Assembly: GCA_964588525.1 (NCBI GenBank)
Contig: CAZPQC010000002.1
Location: 1 to 64,000 of the forward strand
Reading direction: 5' to 3'
DNA from: JAFGQJ01 sp964588525
Lineage (GTDB): Bacteria > Spirochaetota > Spirochaetia > SZUA-6 > DRHE01
Length of the DNA: 64,000 nt
Positions within the stretch are counted from its first letter, which is position 1; each line of letters starts with the position of its first letter. The notes below the pieces were generated by a model. The model saw only the letters and a list, made by a program, of their open reading frames with translations. It searched no databases and was not told where the DNA came from. A program made the translations under genes and the position numbers. Shown in pieces: positions 40,171 to 48,680 of this stretch.

Positions 40171-40962
40171 CTAGCGGGGCGGTTTCGAAGCCCAGTAGTC
40201 GAGAATGTGCTGCGGGTAGGTGGCACCGATCCGGCTGGAGATGCTGGCAGCCGCCTCCACGAACAGCGGCGCATATTCGTCGAGCTGATCCGCGTCCAGA
40301 TCGATCGAGGTGCCCACCAGGGCGATGGCGCCGATGACCCGGTTGTCTTTGCCGAAAAGCGGCACGGCCAAAGCCGTGATGCCCCGGTGGAACTCCTGAT
40401 TGTTGTAGGATACCCCGGTAGCGTAGATCGAGGCGAGGTTTTGGCGCAGCTTTTTCACGTCCGTGATCGTTTCCGGGGTATAGGTCTCCAGCTCCGGGTT
40501 GCGCAAGATAGTCTCCCGCTCTTTTTCCGGCAGGAAGGCCAGCACCGCTTTCCCCGAGGCTGCGCTGTGCAGCGGCATGATCTCTCCCCTGCCCACCGAC
40601 ACCCGGGTGTTGATGTGCCCGCAGATCTCCATGGCGATGCAGTGCCGTCCGTTGTAGAGGGCGAAGAAGGTCGTCTCTTCGGTTTGAACGTGCAGCTCTT
40701 CGAGATAGGGCAGGCAGATGGCAGCCAGATCCATGCCCTCGACCACTGACTCGGCCAGGCGCAGGTGGGCAAAGCCGAGGAAGTAGCGGGAATCCCGCTT
40801 GTTCTGATACACGTAGTCGTGCTTCTTGAGCGCGGCGAGGATGCGGTAGCAGGTGGACGGCGGGATGTTCAGAGCCTGGCTGATCTCCTTGTTGGTCAGT
40901 CCGCTCTTGTAGTGCTTGCGCAGCAGCTCGAAGATGCTGTGGATCTTGTCTATCGACGGCAT
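40171..40962 (-). CDS. IclR-family transcriptional regulator
   Basis: Protein of 263 residues: an N-terminal winged helix (GLTNKEISQALNIPPSTCYRILAALKKHDYV, shown here as the helix-turn-helix around residues 21-51) and the IclR effector-binding domain with SVGRGEIMPLHSAASGKAVLA and the late GITALAVPLFGKDNRVIGAI. It should bind a small metabolite and control a nearby catabolic gene. The divergent sugar-kinase gene at 41118 is the natural target. Its promoter is probably at 40982-41011. Confidence 0.9.
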   Translation of the reverse strand: MPSIDKIHSIFELLRKHYKSGLTNKEISQALNIPPSTCYRILAALKKHDYVYQNKRDSRYFLGFAHLRLAESVVEGMDLAAICLPYLEELHVQTEETTFFALYNGRHCIAMEICGHINTRVSVGRGEIMPLHSAASGKAVLAFLPEKERETILRNPELETYTPETITDVKKLRQNLASIYATGVSYNNQEFHRGITALAVPLFGKDNRVIGAIALVGTSIDLDADQLDEYAPLFVEAAASISSRIGATYPQHILDYWASKPPR

Positions 40963-40981
40963 AGCCTCAGCGCCCTGTTCG

Positions 40982-41011
40982 AGTGTACGGGGCGGCTGCC
41001 CGGGTTGTCAA
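40982..41011 (-). promoter_or_regulatory. Sigma70-type promoter of the IclR gene
   Basis: On the minus strand TTGACA (plus-strand 41006-41011), an 18-base spacer and TACACT (40982-40987). It leaves a very short leader before the ATG at 40962. The shared region up to the kinase start contains two ACTATTG copies that might be regulator contacts. Confidence 0.5.
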
Positions 41012-41117
41012 CTCAAAGTTCCAACTATTGATAACGCGTTTGTACTATTGTAGAGCGGACCAAATTCGAGAAATTTAATATGATCGAAGGATCAGTCCAG
41101 GTTGAAGGAGTACATCC

Positions 41118-42071
41118 ATGAGTCGCACGGTCGTCGCCTATGGGGAGCTTCTCTGGGACCTGCTTCCCTCCGGGGCGGTTCTGGGAGGAGCACCCTTCAA
41201 CTTCGTGTACCGGGTCAACTCCCTGGGTCATCGCGGCGTCATGGTCAGCCGTCTGGGACGCGACGATCTGGGAAACCGTACCCTCGAAATCGTGCTGGAA
41301 CTGGGACTGGAGACGGGCTATCTCCAGAGGGACCCCATGCACCCCACCGGCACCGTGGAGGTGCGCTTCGACGAGAAGAAGAATCCCGAGTACCGGATCA
41401 TTCCCGATGTAGCCTATGACTTCATCGAGCCAACGGAGAATCTGCATGAATTGGCGGCCGAGGCCGAGTGCCTCTGCTTCGGCACGCTGATCCAGCGCCG
41501 GGAAGGTTCCCGCAGTACCCTCTACCGGCTGCTCGATAATTTTTCCGGCAAGTTTGCACTTCTGGATATCAATCTTCGGCCCGACTGCTATACCCGCCGG
41601 AGCATCCGAGAATCGATCCGGCGGGCGGACATCCTCAAGCTCAACGACGGGGAAGCGGACCTTCTGGCAAAGATCTACGGGGTGCGGCGGGATGGGAACA
41701 CGCTCGATCCGGGCAGATTCGCCGACTCCTTGTTTGCCCGATCGGATTTGCACTATATCGTCCTGACCCTGGGCGAGCGGGGAGCCTTTGCCGCCTCGCG
41801 GGACGGGCAGAAGGTGTATCATCCGGCCTTTTCCGTACAGCTGCGGGACCCGGTCGGAGCGGGAGATGCCTTTACAGCCGCCTTTCTCGACGCCCTGCTG
41901 AACGAACAGGCTCTGGCCGAGGCCTGCCGCTTCGCCAATGCCGCGGGTGCCCTGGTCGCCTCCCAGGAAGGGGCCACTCAACCCCTGGATCGTGCCCGGA
42001 TTGAAGCGTTTCTTCGCAGCGCCGAGCCGGGTCCGATCGAGGAGGATTGCCGGGGATACCTGCTGCCCTGA
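41118..42071 (+). CDS. PfkB-family carbohydrate kinase (fructokinase/KDG kinase type)
   Basis: Sugar kinase of 317 residues. The N-terminal AYGELLWDLLPSG and LGGAPFNFVYRVNSLGHRG are as in fructokinases. The C-terminal signature DPVGAGDAFTAAFLDALL contains the catalytic Asp and the anion hole. RPDCYTRRS and LKLNDGEADLL are also typical. It phosphorylates a sugar or sugar acid with ATP; fructose is a fair guess from FNF and LNDGE blocks. It is divergent from the IclR regulator and convergent with the E2 gene, 20 bases apart. Confidence 0.9.
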   Translation: MSRTVVAYGELLWDLLPSGAVLGGAPFNFVYRVNSLGHRGVMVSRLGRDDLGNRTLEIVLELGLETGYLQRDPMHPTGTVEVRFDEKKNPEYRIIPDVAYDFIEPTENLHELAAEAECLCFGTLIQRREGSRSTLYRLLDNFSGKFALLDINLRPDCYTRRSIRESIRRADILKLNDGEADLLAKIYGVRRDGNTLDPGRFADSLFARSDLHYIVLTLGERGAFAASRDGQKVYHPAFSVQLRDPVGAGDAFTAAFLDALLNEQALAEACRFANAAGALVASQEGATQPLDRARIEAFLRSAEPGPIEEDCRGYLLP

Positions 42072-42091
42072 TCCCGGCTTGGTCCCGCTTC

Positions 42092-43396
42092 TCAGCGCAG
42101 AATACGAATGGGTTTGCGTACCAGCTCGATGAAGCGGTTGAGGAATCGAACCGCGTAGAACCCGTCGCAGACCCGATGGTCGAACACCAGGGAGAGGGGG
42201 AGGATCGCCGCCACGGTCAGCCGCCCCTCCCCGGCGACCGGGGCCTGGTGTATTCTTCCGAGACCGAGAATGGCCACCTGGGGCGGTAGGATCATGGGCC
42301 GCCCGTAGGTGCCGCCGATCGAGCCGTAATTGCTGACCGTAAAGGTACCACCGCGGAGGTATTCGATCCGCAGCTCCCGCTTCACCGCTTCGCTGCGGCG
42401 CAGGTCGATCAGTTCCTGGATCTCCGACAGGGTCAGCCTGTCCGCCCCTTCGACAACCGGTACGACCAGGCCCTGCTCCGAATCGAGGGCGAAGCCGATG
42501 TTGGCGGCATCCTGAGGCTGGACAGTTCGCCGTTGCTCGTCGTACCAGGCGTTCAGCAGCGGATACTGCTTCACGCTCACCGCCGCCGCCTTTATGAAGA
42601 AGGGCAGATAGCTCAATTTCGGGTGCGGGGAGCTGTCGGCATCCCGATTCAGAGCAACTCGGGCCCCCACGAGCTCATCGACCACGGCGAAGTCGTGAAT
42701 CACGGCCGCAGGAATCCTCCAGCTGGCCTCCAGGTTGCGAGCAACGGTCCTGCGTAACGTCGAAAGCTGCCGGGGGCCTGTTTCTTCCGGGTCCGTCTCT
42801 CCCGCAGAGGGCTGGGTTCTCTGCAGAGCCGTCCCGCTGCTGTCCGACCTGGTGTTGCCGTTGCCGCGGGATTCTATCTCACTGACGATGTCCTCTTTGA
42901 GGATCCGCCCCGAAGGCCCGCTTCCCTGCAGAGAGGTGAGATCGATTCCTTCCATGGCGGCCAGACGCCGGGCGACCGGGGTCGCCCTGAGCTTCCGGTC
43001 CGCTTTGCCGGCGGAGGTGGTCTGGGCCTGCCCTTCGGCTCGTCCGGCAGATGATTCCTCCCGGACGCCTTCCAGGCTCGCCTCCAGGAGCGTGGCTGAA
43101 GAGCTCTCCACGGTTCCTACCACGGAGGCACTTTCGGTTGGGGTACCCTTTTCTCCGCCGGAGATCTCGATCCGAGCGAGGATTTCTCCCACCTGAATCG
43201 TCTGCTCCGGCTTGGCTCCGAGTTTGCGGATGACCCCGCTTCGGGGCGAGGGGATCTCCGCCACCACCTTGTCGGTCTCCACCACGGCCAGCACATCCCC
43301 CTCCTCAACGGAATCCCCGACGGCTCGTTTCCATTCCAGGATCGTTGCTTCATGAACGCCCTCGCCGATGTCGGGTAATTTGAAATCGTACAGCAT
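42092..43396 (-). CDS. 2-oxoacid dehydrogenase E2 (dihydrolipoamide acyltransferase)
   Basis: Core subunit of 434 residues. The lipoyl domain (1-77) has the lipoyl-lysine in VVETDKVVAEIPS. A Ser/Thr/Ala-rich linker follows, then the E1/E3-binding domain (TPVARRLAAMEGIDLTSLQG and PSGRILKEDI), a second linker and the catalytic domain ending in FDHRVCDGFYAVRFL with the active-site His. It takes acyl groups from E1 and gives them to CoA. It is the third gene of the E1-alpha, E1-beta, E2 operon. No E3 gene is present here; one elsewhere must serve. Confidence 0.93.
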   Translation of the reverse strand: MLYDFKLPDIGEGVHEATILEWKRAVGDSVEEGDVLAVVETDKVVAEIPSPRSGVIRKLGAKPEQTIQVGEILARIEISGGEKGTPTESASVVGTVESSSATLLEASLEGVREESSAGRAEGQAQTTSAGKADRKLRATPVARRLAAMEGIDLTSLQGSGPSGRILKEDIVSEIESRGNGNTRSDSSGTALQRTQPSAGETDPEETGPRQLSTLRRTVARNLEASWRIPAAVIHDFAVVDELVGARVALNRDADSSPHPKLSYLPFFIKAAAVSVKQYPLLNAWYDEQRRTVQPQDAANIGFALDSEQGLVVPVVEGADRLTLSEIQELIDLRRSEAVKRELRIEYLRGGTFTVSNYGSIGGTYGRPMILPPQVAILGLGRIHQAPVAGEGRLTVAAILPLSLVFDHRVCDGFYAVRFLNRFIELVRKPIRILR

Positions 43397-43419
43397 AGTG
43401 AGATTCCTCCTGCAGCAGC

Positions 43420-44403
43420 CTAGGGCCGGTAGACAGCCAGATCTACAGCCGCGTCCACGATCTGTTTCGCGGTTATCAGGTAGTGATGCTCGGCCCGTGG
43501 CAGGGGAAAGATCGTGTCCGCACCGGAGAGCCGGGAGGGAGGGGCTTCCAGGTAGAGGAAAGCCTCTTCCAGAACCGAGGTGATGATCTCCGCCGCCGCG
43601 CCGAAGGATTGGGGGCCTTCATGAACCACGAGTATCCGGCCGGTGCGGCGCACGGATTCGGTCACCGTCTCCAGATCGTACGGATAGATCGTGCGCAGGT
43701 CGATCAGCTCCGCCGAAACACCCCGTTGCCGGAGCTCTGCCGCCGCCTCCCCGGCCTCCTTCATCTGCGCCCCGTAGGAGACCAGAGTTAAATCACTGCC
43801 CGGCCGGACCACTTTGGCGCGGCCGATTTCCACCGTGTAGGCCTCCTCGGGGATCTCCTGCTTGAGGGAGCGGTAGATTCGTTTGGGCTCCATGAAGATC
43901 ACCGGATCCGGATCCCGGACAGCCGCGATCAGCAGCCCCTTGGCGTCGTGAGGGGTGGAGGGAATGACGACCTTCAAACCGGGGATGTGGGCGAACAAAG
44001 CTTCCGGACTCTCGGAGTGATGCTCGGGAGCGCCGATGCCTCCACCGTAGGGCATGCGCACGACCAGGGGTACCTCCATGGCGCCGCGGGTGCGGTTTCT
44101 CAGGCGGGCGGCGTGATTGACCAGTTGATCGAAAGCCGGATAGGAAAAACCGGAGAACTGGATCTCGACCACCGGTTTCAGTCCGGCCACGGCCATGCCT
44201 ACGGCCGCCCCCACGATTCCCCCCTCGCTCAGAGGCGTGTCGAAACAGCGCTCGGTCCCGTAGCGTTCCTGCAGACCCGCGGTTGCCCGGAACACCCCGC
44301 CCTCCCGGCCGACATCTTCGCCGAAGACGATCACCGCCGGATCCAGGGCCATCTCCGTCAAGAGCGCGTGGTTGACCGCTCCGACGATGGTCTGGACGCT
44401 CAT
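43420..44403 (-). CDS. 2-oxoacid dehydrogenase E1 component, beta subunit
   Basis: Subunit of 327 residues that with E1-alpha decarboxylates a 2-oxoacid using thiamine diphosphate. Blocks: VIVFGEDVGREGGVFRATAG (catalytic Glu), DTPLSEGGIVGAAVGMAVAG, VEIQFSGFSYPAFDQLVNHA, GGGIGAPEHHSESPEALFAH, LVSYGAQMKEA and the DLRTIYPYD loop. The start overlaps the E1-alpha stop by four bases. The family includes pyruvate, branched-chain and acetoin enzymes. I lean to pyruvate or branched-chain and cannot decide. Confidence 0.93.
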   Translation of the reverse strand: MSVQTIVGAVNHALLTEMALDPAVIVFGEDVGREGGVFRATAGLQERYGTERCFDTPLSEGGIVGAAVGMAVAGLKPVVEIQFSGFSYPAFDQLVNHAARLRNRTRGAMEVPLVVRMPYGGGIGAPEHHSESPEALFAHIPGLKVVIPSTPHDAKGLLIAAVRDPDPVIFMEPKRIYRSLKQEIPEEAYTVEIGRAKVVRPGSDLTLVSYGAQMKEAGEAAAELRQRGVSAELIDLRTIYPYDLETVTESVRRTGRILVVHEGPQSFGAAAEIITSVLEEAFLYLEAPPSRLSGADTIFPLPRAEHHYLITAKQIVDAAVDLAVYRP

Positions 44404-45470
44404 GAGCGCTTCCTCCGCTGCAGCTGGCGTTCCAGCACCGGAGGCAGGGAGGCAAAGGTGTGGCGGAAGGTGTCCTCCAGGGAAGGATCCGCTTCGCTCT
44501 CGGCCCGCTCGAAGGCCTTCTTCGACTCTTCCAGGGCCGCCGCGGCCAGCTCCTCCCGATCCTTTTCGGTGAGCAAACCCCTGCCCAGCAGGTACTTCTC
44601 CAACCGAATCAGGGGATCCTTGCCACGCCAGCCGGCCAGCTGGGCCTCATCCCGGTAGAGCTTTGGGTCATCCGCCGTGGTGTGGGCGCCGAGCCTGTAG
44701 GTAAACCCTTCGATAAGCACCGGCCGGCTCTTCTCTCTGGCGATCAGGGCGCCGACGCTCGCAGCAGCGTAGACGGCCGGCAGATCGTTTCCATCGACCC
44801 GAATGCTCTCGAAACCGTAGGCGCAGGCCTTCTCCGCCAGGGTGCGGCTGGCGGTCTGCTTTTCCGTGGGCAGGGATATGGCCCACTGGTTGTTTTGGAC
44901 GTAGAACACCACCCCTACGCTCCAAACGCCGGCCAGGTTGAAGGCTTCATGCACCGCCCCCTGGGAGGTGGCTCCCTCACCCATGAAGGACAGGACGATT
45001 CGCCCGCTTGCTTTTAATTTCTCTGCGTAGGCGATGCCCACGGCGTGCAGAGGCTGGCTGCCGACGGGGATGGCGATCGGCAGCGTGTGGTAGATTTCCG
45101 GCGGAAGATTGCTGCCCTGTTCGTTCCCGTACCAGTACATGTATACCTGGTGAAGGGGAATCCCCTTGGCGATCAGGGCGCCCAGCTCGCGGAAGGCCGG
45201 AACCAGCCAATCGTCCTCCCTAAGGGCGAGAACCGCTCCCACGGCGTTGGCCTCCTGTCCCTTGTTCGGGGGATAGGTGGCCATTCTTCCCTGACGGTTC
45301 AGGCTCACCGCCCAATCATCTGCCTGGCGGGCCAGCAGCATCAGCCGGTAGGCGGACAGCATTTCCTGATCGGAGAGCAGGGGCGCTTGAGGAGGGATAT
45401 CGTTTAAATTTCCGTCCGGGTCCAGGAGGCTAAAATACTCCTTGTCAGCAAGGGAGAGTGTTTCAAACAT
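44400..45470 (-). CDS. 2-oxoacid dehydrogenase E1 component, alpha subunit
   Basis: Subunit of 356 residues holding the thiamine-diphosphate site: FMGEGATSQGAVHEAFN (GEG in place of GDG, as in branched-chain-type enzymes) through to FYVQNNQWAIS. The substrate-side block GQEANAVGAVLALREDDWLVP is present, as is the phosphorylation-loop-like YRLGAHTTADDP. The frame is open to 45647, but the ATG at 45470 (MFETLSLADKEYFSLL) is the normal family start. First gene of the operon. Confidence 0.92.
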   Translation of the reverse strand: MFETLSLADKEYFSLLDPDGNLNDIPPQAPLLSDQEMLSAYRLMLLARQADDWAVSLNRQGRMATYPPNKGQEANAVGAVLALREDDWLVPAFRELGALIAKGIPLHQVYMYWYGNEQGSNLPPEIYHTLPIAIPVGSQPLHAVGIAYAEKLKASGRIVLSFMGEGATSQGAVHEAFNLAGVWSVGVVFYVQNNQWAISLPTEKQTASRTLAEKACAYGFESIRVDGNDLPAVYAAASVGALIAREKSRPVLIEGFTYRLGAHTTADDPKLYRDEAQLAGWRGKDPLIRLEKYLLGRGLLTEKDREELAAAALEESKKAFERAESEADPSLEDTFRHTFASLPPVLERQLQRRKRS

Positions 45471-45564
45471 AATGATCGCCGTGCAATGTTCTATATAATA
45501 CCATTTTGGTAAGGTTAAAACAAATGGAAAATTCGTTGCCGGGCGCGGATGGAAGCAAACGGCA

Positions 45565-46056
45565 TTAATATCGATCCAAGTATCGCCGGACGTAACTCTC
45601 CTGTTCCCGGGTCTCCAGGGCGGGGCGGACCTTACGAACCGTGGCAATTGCCCTGGCCGCGGGCAGCTGCAGGTGTCTGCCCACGGCCGAGCAGAGCACC
45701 AATCCGGTGCGGCCGATTCCGGCGAAGCAGTGCACGCAGACCGGTCTGTTCCGATTCATGGAGTCGATGATCGCGTTGATCAGATTGTCAAATGAATCGA
45801 TGCTGTCGGGGATCCCGAAGTCGGTTATCGGGTAGTAGTACCAATACAAGCCGACTGCGCGGCAGTGAGGGCCGAGATCCGCGGCCCTGTCCGTGAGGGA
45901 TACGAGGCAGCGGATCCCCCGGCCGTATAAATCGGCCAGGTCAGTAGCTATCGTACCGCCCGTGCCGAACAGGGCGGTCCTTCCGAAGTACGCTTCATCC
46001 GGGATGGCGGAGCCGGCCAGTTTGTCGCGGATAACCCAGGAGAAATTGTCAATCAT
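45565..46056 (-). CDS. Dual-specificity/tyrosine-type protein phosphatase
   Basis: Protein of 163 residues with the Cys-based phosphatase loop HCFAGIGRTG (Cys110, Arg116) and a general acid Asp79 in PITDFGIPD. The segment GIRCLVSLTDR is the normal strand before the WPD-like loop. It dephosphorylates Tyr or Ser/Thr residues, or possibly phosphoinositides or mRNA-type substrates, as members vary. Stand-alone gene between the E1-alpha promoter region and the carbamate kinase gene. Confidence 0.85.
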   Translation of the reverse strand: MIDNFSWVIRDKLAGSAIPDEAYFGRTALFGTGGTIATDLADLYGRGIRCLVSLTDRAADLGPHCRAVGLYWYYYPITDFGIPDSIDSFDNLINAIIDSMNRNRPVCVHCFAGIGRTGLVLCSAVGRHLQLPAARAIATVRKVRPALETREQESYVRRYLDRY

Positions 46057-46103
46057 GAATCACCAACACCGGCAAGCCCTGAGAGACCACCCCCAGCTCA
46101 GCT

Positions 46104-47057
46104 TCACGGCACGATGTGGGTACCGGTTTTGCCCTCGACCGCCTCCAAAGCCTTGTCCAGAGAGGTGATGATCGTTTCCTTTCCGCTCCACTTAACGAAG
46201 CGGATCGCCGCCTCGATCTTCGGTCCCATGGATCCAGCCAGAAAGTGTCCCTCCGCCGAATAGCTTTCGGCCTCCTTTACGGTGATTCGATCCAGAACCT
46301 TCTGGTCCGGTTTGTTGAAGTTCAGGAACACCTTCTCCACATCGGTGAGGATGAGGAATTTGTCCGCCTGTACCGCCTGAGCCAGCTTGAAGCCGGCCCG
46401 GTCTTTATCGATCACCGCCTCCACACCGCTGTAGCTGCCGTCGCCGTTCTTCTTCACCGGAATTCCTCCACCTCCGGAGGCGATGACGATCACGCCGCTG
46501 TTCAGCAGATCGTTGATCGATTCGGACTCCACGATATCCACCGGCTCCGGCGACGGGACCACCCGACGCCAGCTCTTCTCGATGCCCGGCTTCACCTCTT
46601 TGACGATGTAGCTCTTCTCCTCGGCCAGGTGGAGGGCCTCCTCCTTGGTGTAGAACGGCCCGACGGGCTTGCTGGGATCCTGAAAGTCCGGGTCCTGGTC
46701 GCTGACCTCCACCTGGGTGACCACGGTGCAGATCGCCGCGTTCACGCCCTCCCGCATCAGATGGAAAGCGAGTCTGTTCTGCATCATCCAACCGATCTGG
46801 CCCTGGGTCATGGCCCCGCATACGGCCAGGGTCTGCGCCGGCACCAGGGCGTCGCATTCCTCCTGCTGGATCAGCAGGGCTCCGGCCTGGGGACCGTTCC
46901 CGTGGGTCACGACCAGGCGATAGCCGGCCTTGGCGATCTTGGCGATTTGTTTCGTCGTTACGTCGACGTTGTGAAACTGCTCTTCCGTGGTGCCCCGTTC
47001 ATCCGCCTGCTTGATGGCGTTTCCGCCCAGGGCCACAACCAACACCTCTCTGCTCAT
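46104..47057 (-). CDS. arcC: Carbamate kinase
   Basis: Protein of 317 residues: carbamoyl phosphate plus ADP gives ATP, CO2 and ammonia. Blocks are VVALGGNAIKQ, LVVTHGNGPQAGAL, IGWMMQNRL, VIASGGGGIPV, AVIDKDRAG and HFLAGSMGPKIEAAIRF. Without arcA and arcB beside it, arginine need not be the source. Carbamoyl phosphate could also come from allantoin, agmatine, creatinine or other ureide breakdown, which would fit the amidohydrolase, racemase and molybdenum hydroxylases elsewhere in the window. Confidence 0.95.
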   Translation of the reverse strand: MSREVLVVALGGNAIKQADERGTTEEQFHNVDVTTKQIAKIAKAGYRLVVTHGNGPQAGALLIQQEECDALVPAQTLAVCGAMTQGQIGWMMQNRLAFHLMREGVNAAICTVVTQVEVSDQDPDFQDPSKPVGPFYTKEEALHLAEEKSYIVKEVKPGIEKSWRRVVPSPEPVDIVESESINDLLNSGVIVIASGGGGIPVKKNGDGSYSGVEAVIDKDRAGFKLAQAVQADKFLILTDVEKVFLNFNKPDQKVLDRITVKEAESYSAEGHFLAGSMGPKIEAAIRFVKWSGKETIITSLDKALEAVEGKTGTHIVP

Positions 47058-47163
47058 CCGTTGTTCTCCAAATTCGACGAATGTACGCTAAGATTCTCGT
47101 TTCTAGATTCTCTCTCGAGAAGGGAACGCCCCTTTGTAGCGAACATCGCAATCATAAGGTGAG

Positions 47164-47185
47164 TATCCCGCTCTTGCAAGGGATA
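47164..47185. repeat. Inverted repeat between tag and arcC
   Basis: TATCCC (47164-47169) and GGGATA (47180-47185) pair around a ten-base loop. It lies about 40 bases past the tag stop on the minus strand. No T-run follows in either direction, so a terminator is only possible. Confidence 0.25.
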
Positions 47186-47222
47186 GTCGAATTGCTGATT
47201 TCATATATTGAGATTCCCGCGA

Positions 47223-47810
47223 CTAACGAGGCTTCCCGCCCAGCTCTCCGTAGCGGAAGCAGCCGACCAGGTGATCGTTCACCACGCCCACCGCCTGAAG
47301 ATGGGCGTAGATGATCGTGGAACCGACAAAGCGGAATCCCCTCGTTTTCAGATCCTTGCTAATCCGGTCGGACAGTTCGGTCTTGGCGGGGATCTCCGAG
47401 AGGGTTCGCCGGCGGTTGACCACCGGAGAGCCCCCGACAAAGCCCCAGAGGTAGGCGTCGAAGCTCCCGAACTCCTCCCGAATCTCGAGAAAGCGTTTGG
47501 CGTTGTTGATCGAAGATTCGATCTTCAAGCGGTTGCGGACGATCCCGGCATCCTTCAACAGCCGTTCGATATCCCGGGCACCGAAGCGGGCCACGATCTG
47601 CGGATCGAAGCCGCGATAGGCTTTCCGATAGTTTTCCCGCTTCTTCAGTATCGTCGACCAGCTCAAGCCCGCCTGGGCGGATTCCAAAACCAGGAACTCG
47701 AAGTGCTTCCGGTCGTCATGGACCGGCACGCCCCATTCCTCGTCGTGATAGCGGCGGTACAGGTCCGCACCCTCACACCAGGGGCAGCGGTTTCTTGAAT
47801 CCTCATCCAT
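47223..47810 (-). CDS. tag: DNA-3-methyladenine glycosylase I
   Basis: Repair enzyme of 195 residues removing 3-methyladenine from DNA. Start block RCPWCEGADLYRRYHDEEWG with zinc cysteine, then LVLESAQAGLSWSTIL, IVRNRLKIESSINNAK, YLWGFVGGSP, and the C-terminal DHLVGCFRY zinc ligands. The frame is open to 47861, but the ATG at 47810 behind ggcgggg gives the standard start. It overlaps the nudC stop by eight bases, so both genes are in one transcript. Confidence 0.93.
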   Translation of the reverse strand: MDEDSRNRCPWCEGADLYRRYHDEEWGVPVHDDRKHFEFLVLESAQAGLSWSTILKKRENYRKAYRGFDPQIVARFGARDIERLLKDAGIVRNRLKIESSINNAKRFLEIREEFGSFDAYLWGFVGGSPVVNRRRTLSEIPAKTELSDRISKDLKTRGFRFVGSTIIYAHLQAVGVVNDHLVGCFRYGELGGKPR

Positions 47811-48657
47811 GGGATGTCCCCGCCGGCGACGCCTCCGGATCGCGGGACTTCCGGTCGACAAACCAGTCGATCAGCCGTCGAGAGATGCTCGCCTTGTCGG
47901 GAATGCGGGGCAGATCGGCGGCGGTAAACCAGCGGGCATCCATGATTTCCGACGGGTCGATGCGAATCTCCCCCCCGGCGTGTTCGGCGGTGAAGGCGAC
48001 CATCAGCGAGTTGGGGAAAGGCCAGCTCTGGCTGCCGAAGTAGCGCAAGTTCTTCACGGTGATGCCCACCTCCTCCGCGATTTCCCGCCTGACGCACTGC
48101 TCCAGGGATTCTCCCGCTTCCACGAAGCCGGCGATGACGCTGTACATGGCGTAGGGAAAGCGGTGGGCCCGGGCCAGAAGGATCTTCTCGCCCCGGGTGA
48201 TCGCCACGATCACGGCCGGGCTTATGCGGGGATAGGCGGTCAGGCCGCAGCGGGGGCAGATCTTGGCCCGCTCTTCCTGTCTATCTGCGGTCGCCGAGCC
48301 GCAGCGGCCGCAGTACTGGTGATTCCGGTCCCAATCCACGATCTGAAAAGCCCTGCCTGCGATCCAGAAAAGCTCTTCGGGCAGGCTGCCCCAGAGTCCC
48401 CGCAGCTGTTCGAAGCGCATCCCCTCCGGAGGTTGGACTTCGGCGGCCAGCTCCGCGGAGTAGCAGCCGTGCTTGCCGAGCGTTCCCAGATACTGCGTCC
48501 GCAGCGGCTGTACGCCCAGGCTCTGGAGCTCATCGCAGAAAGGCGGGCTGGCCCGTTGTTCCTCCACCCGGACCAGCAATCTGTTGTCCTGAAACACGAA
48601 CCAGTACCCGTGCGTTTCCTGCGATTCCGGAGGCCGAATGGCCGGTACGAAGTTCAT
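47803..48657 (-). CDS. nudC: NAD(H) diphosphatase NudC
   Basis: Nudix hydrolase of 284 residues that splits NADH or removes NAD caps from RNA. The zinc site is CGRCGSA...CPRCGL (about residues 116-141), the Nudix box GFVEAGESLEQCVRREIAEEVG, and the NudC marker SQSWPFPNSLM just behind it. The first 100 residues form the usual variable domain. Overlaps tag. Confidence 0.93.
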   Translation of the reverse strand: MNFVPAIRPPESQETHGYWFVFQDNRLLVRVEEQRASPPFCDELQSLGVQPLRTQYLGTLGKHGCYSAELAAEVQPPEGMRFEQLRGLWGSLPEELFWIAGRAFQIVDWDRNHQYCGRCGSATADRQEERAKICPRCGLTAYPRISPAVIVAITRGEKILLARAHRFPYAMYSVIAGFVEAGESLEQCVRREIAEEVGITVKNLRYFGSQSWPFPNSLMVAFTAEHAGGEIRIDPSEIMDARWFTAADLPRIPDKASISRRLIDWFVDRKSRDPEASPAGTSHG

Positions 48658-48680
48658 CGAATCATACCCTCATTATACCC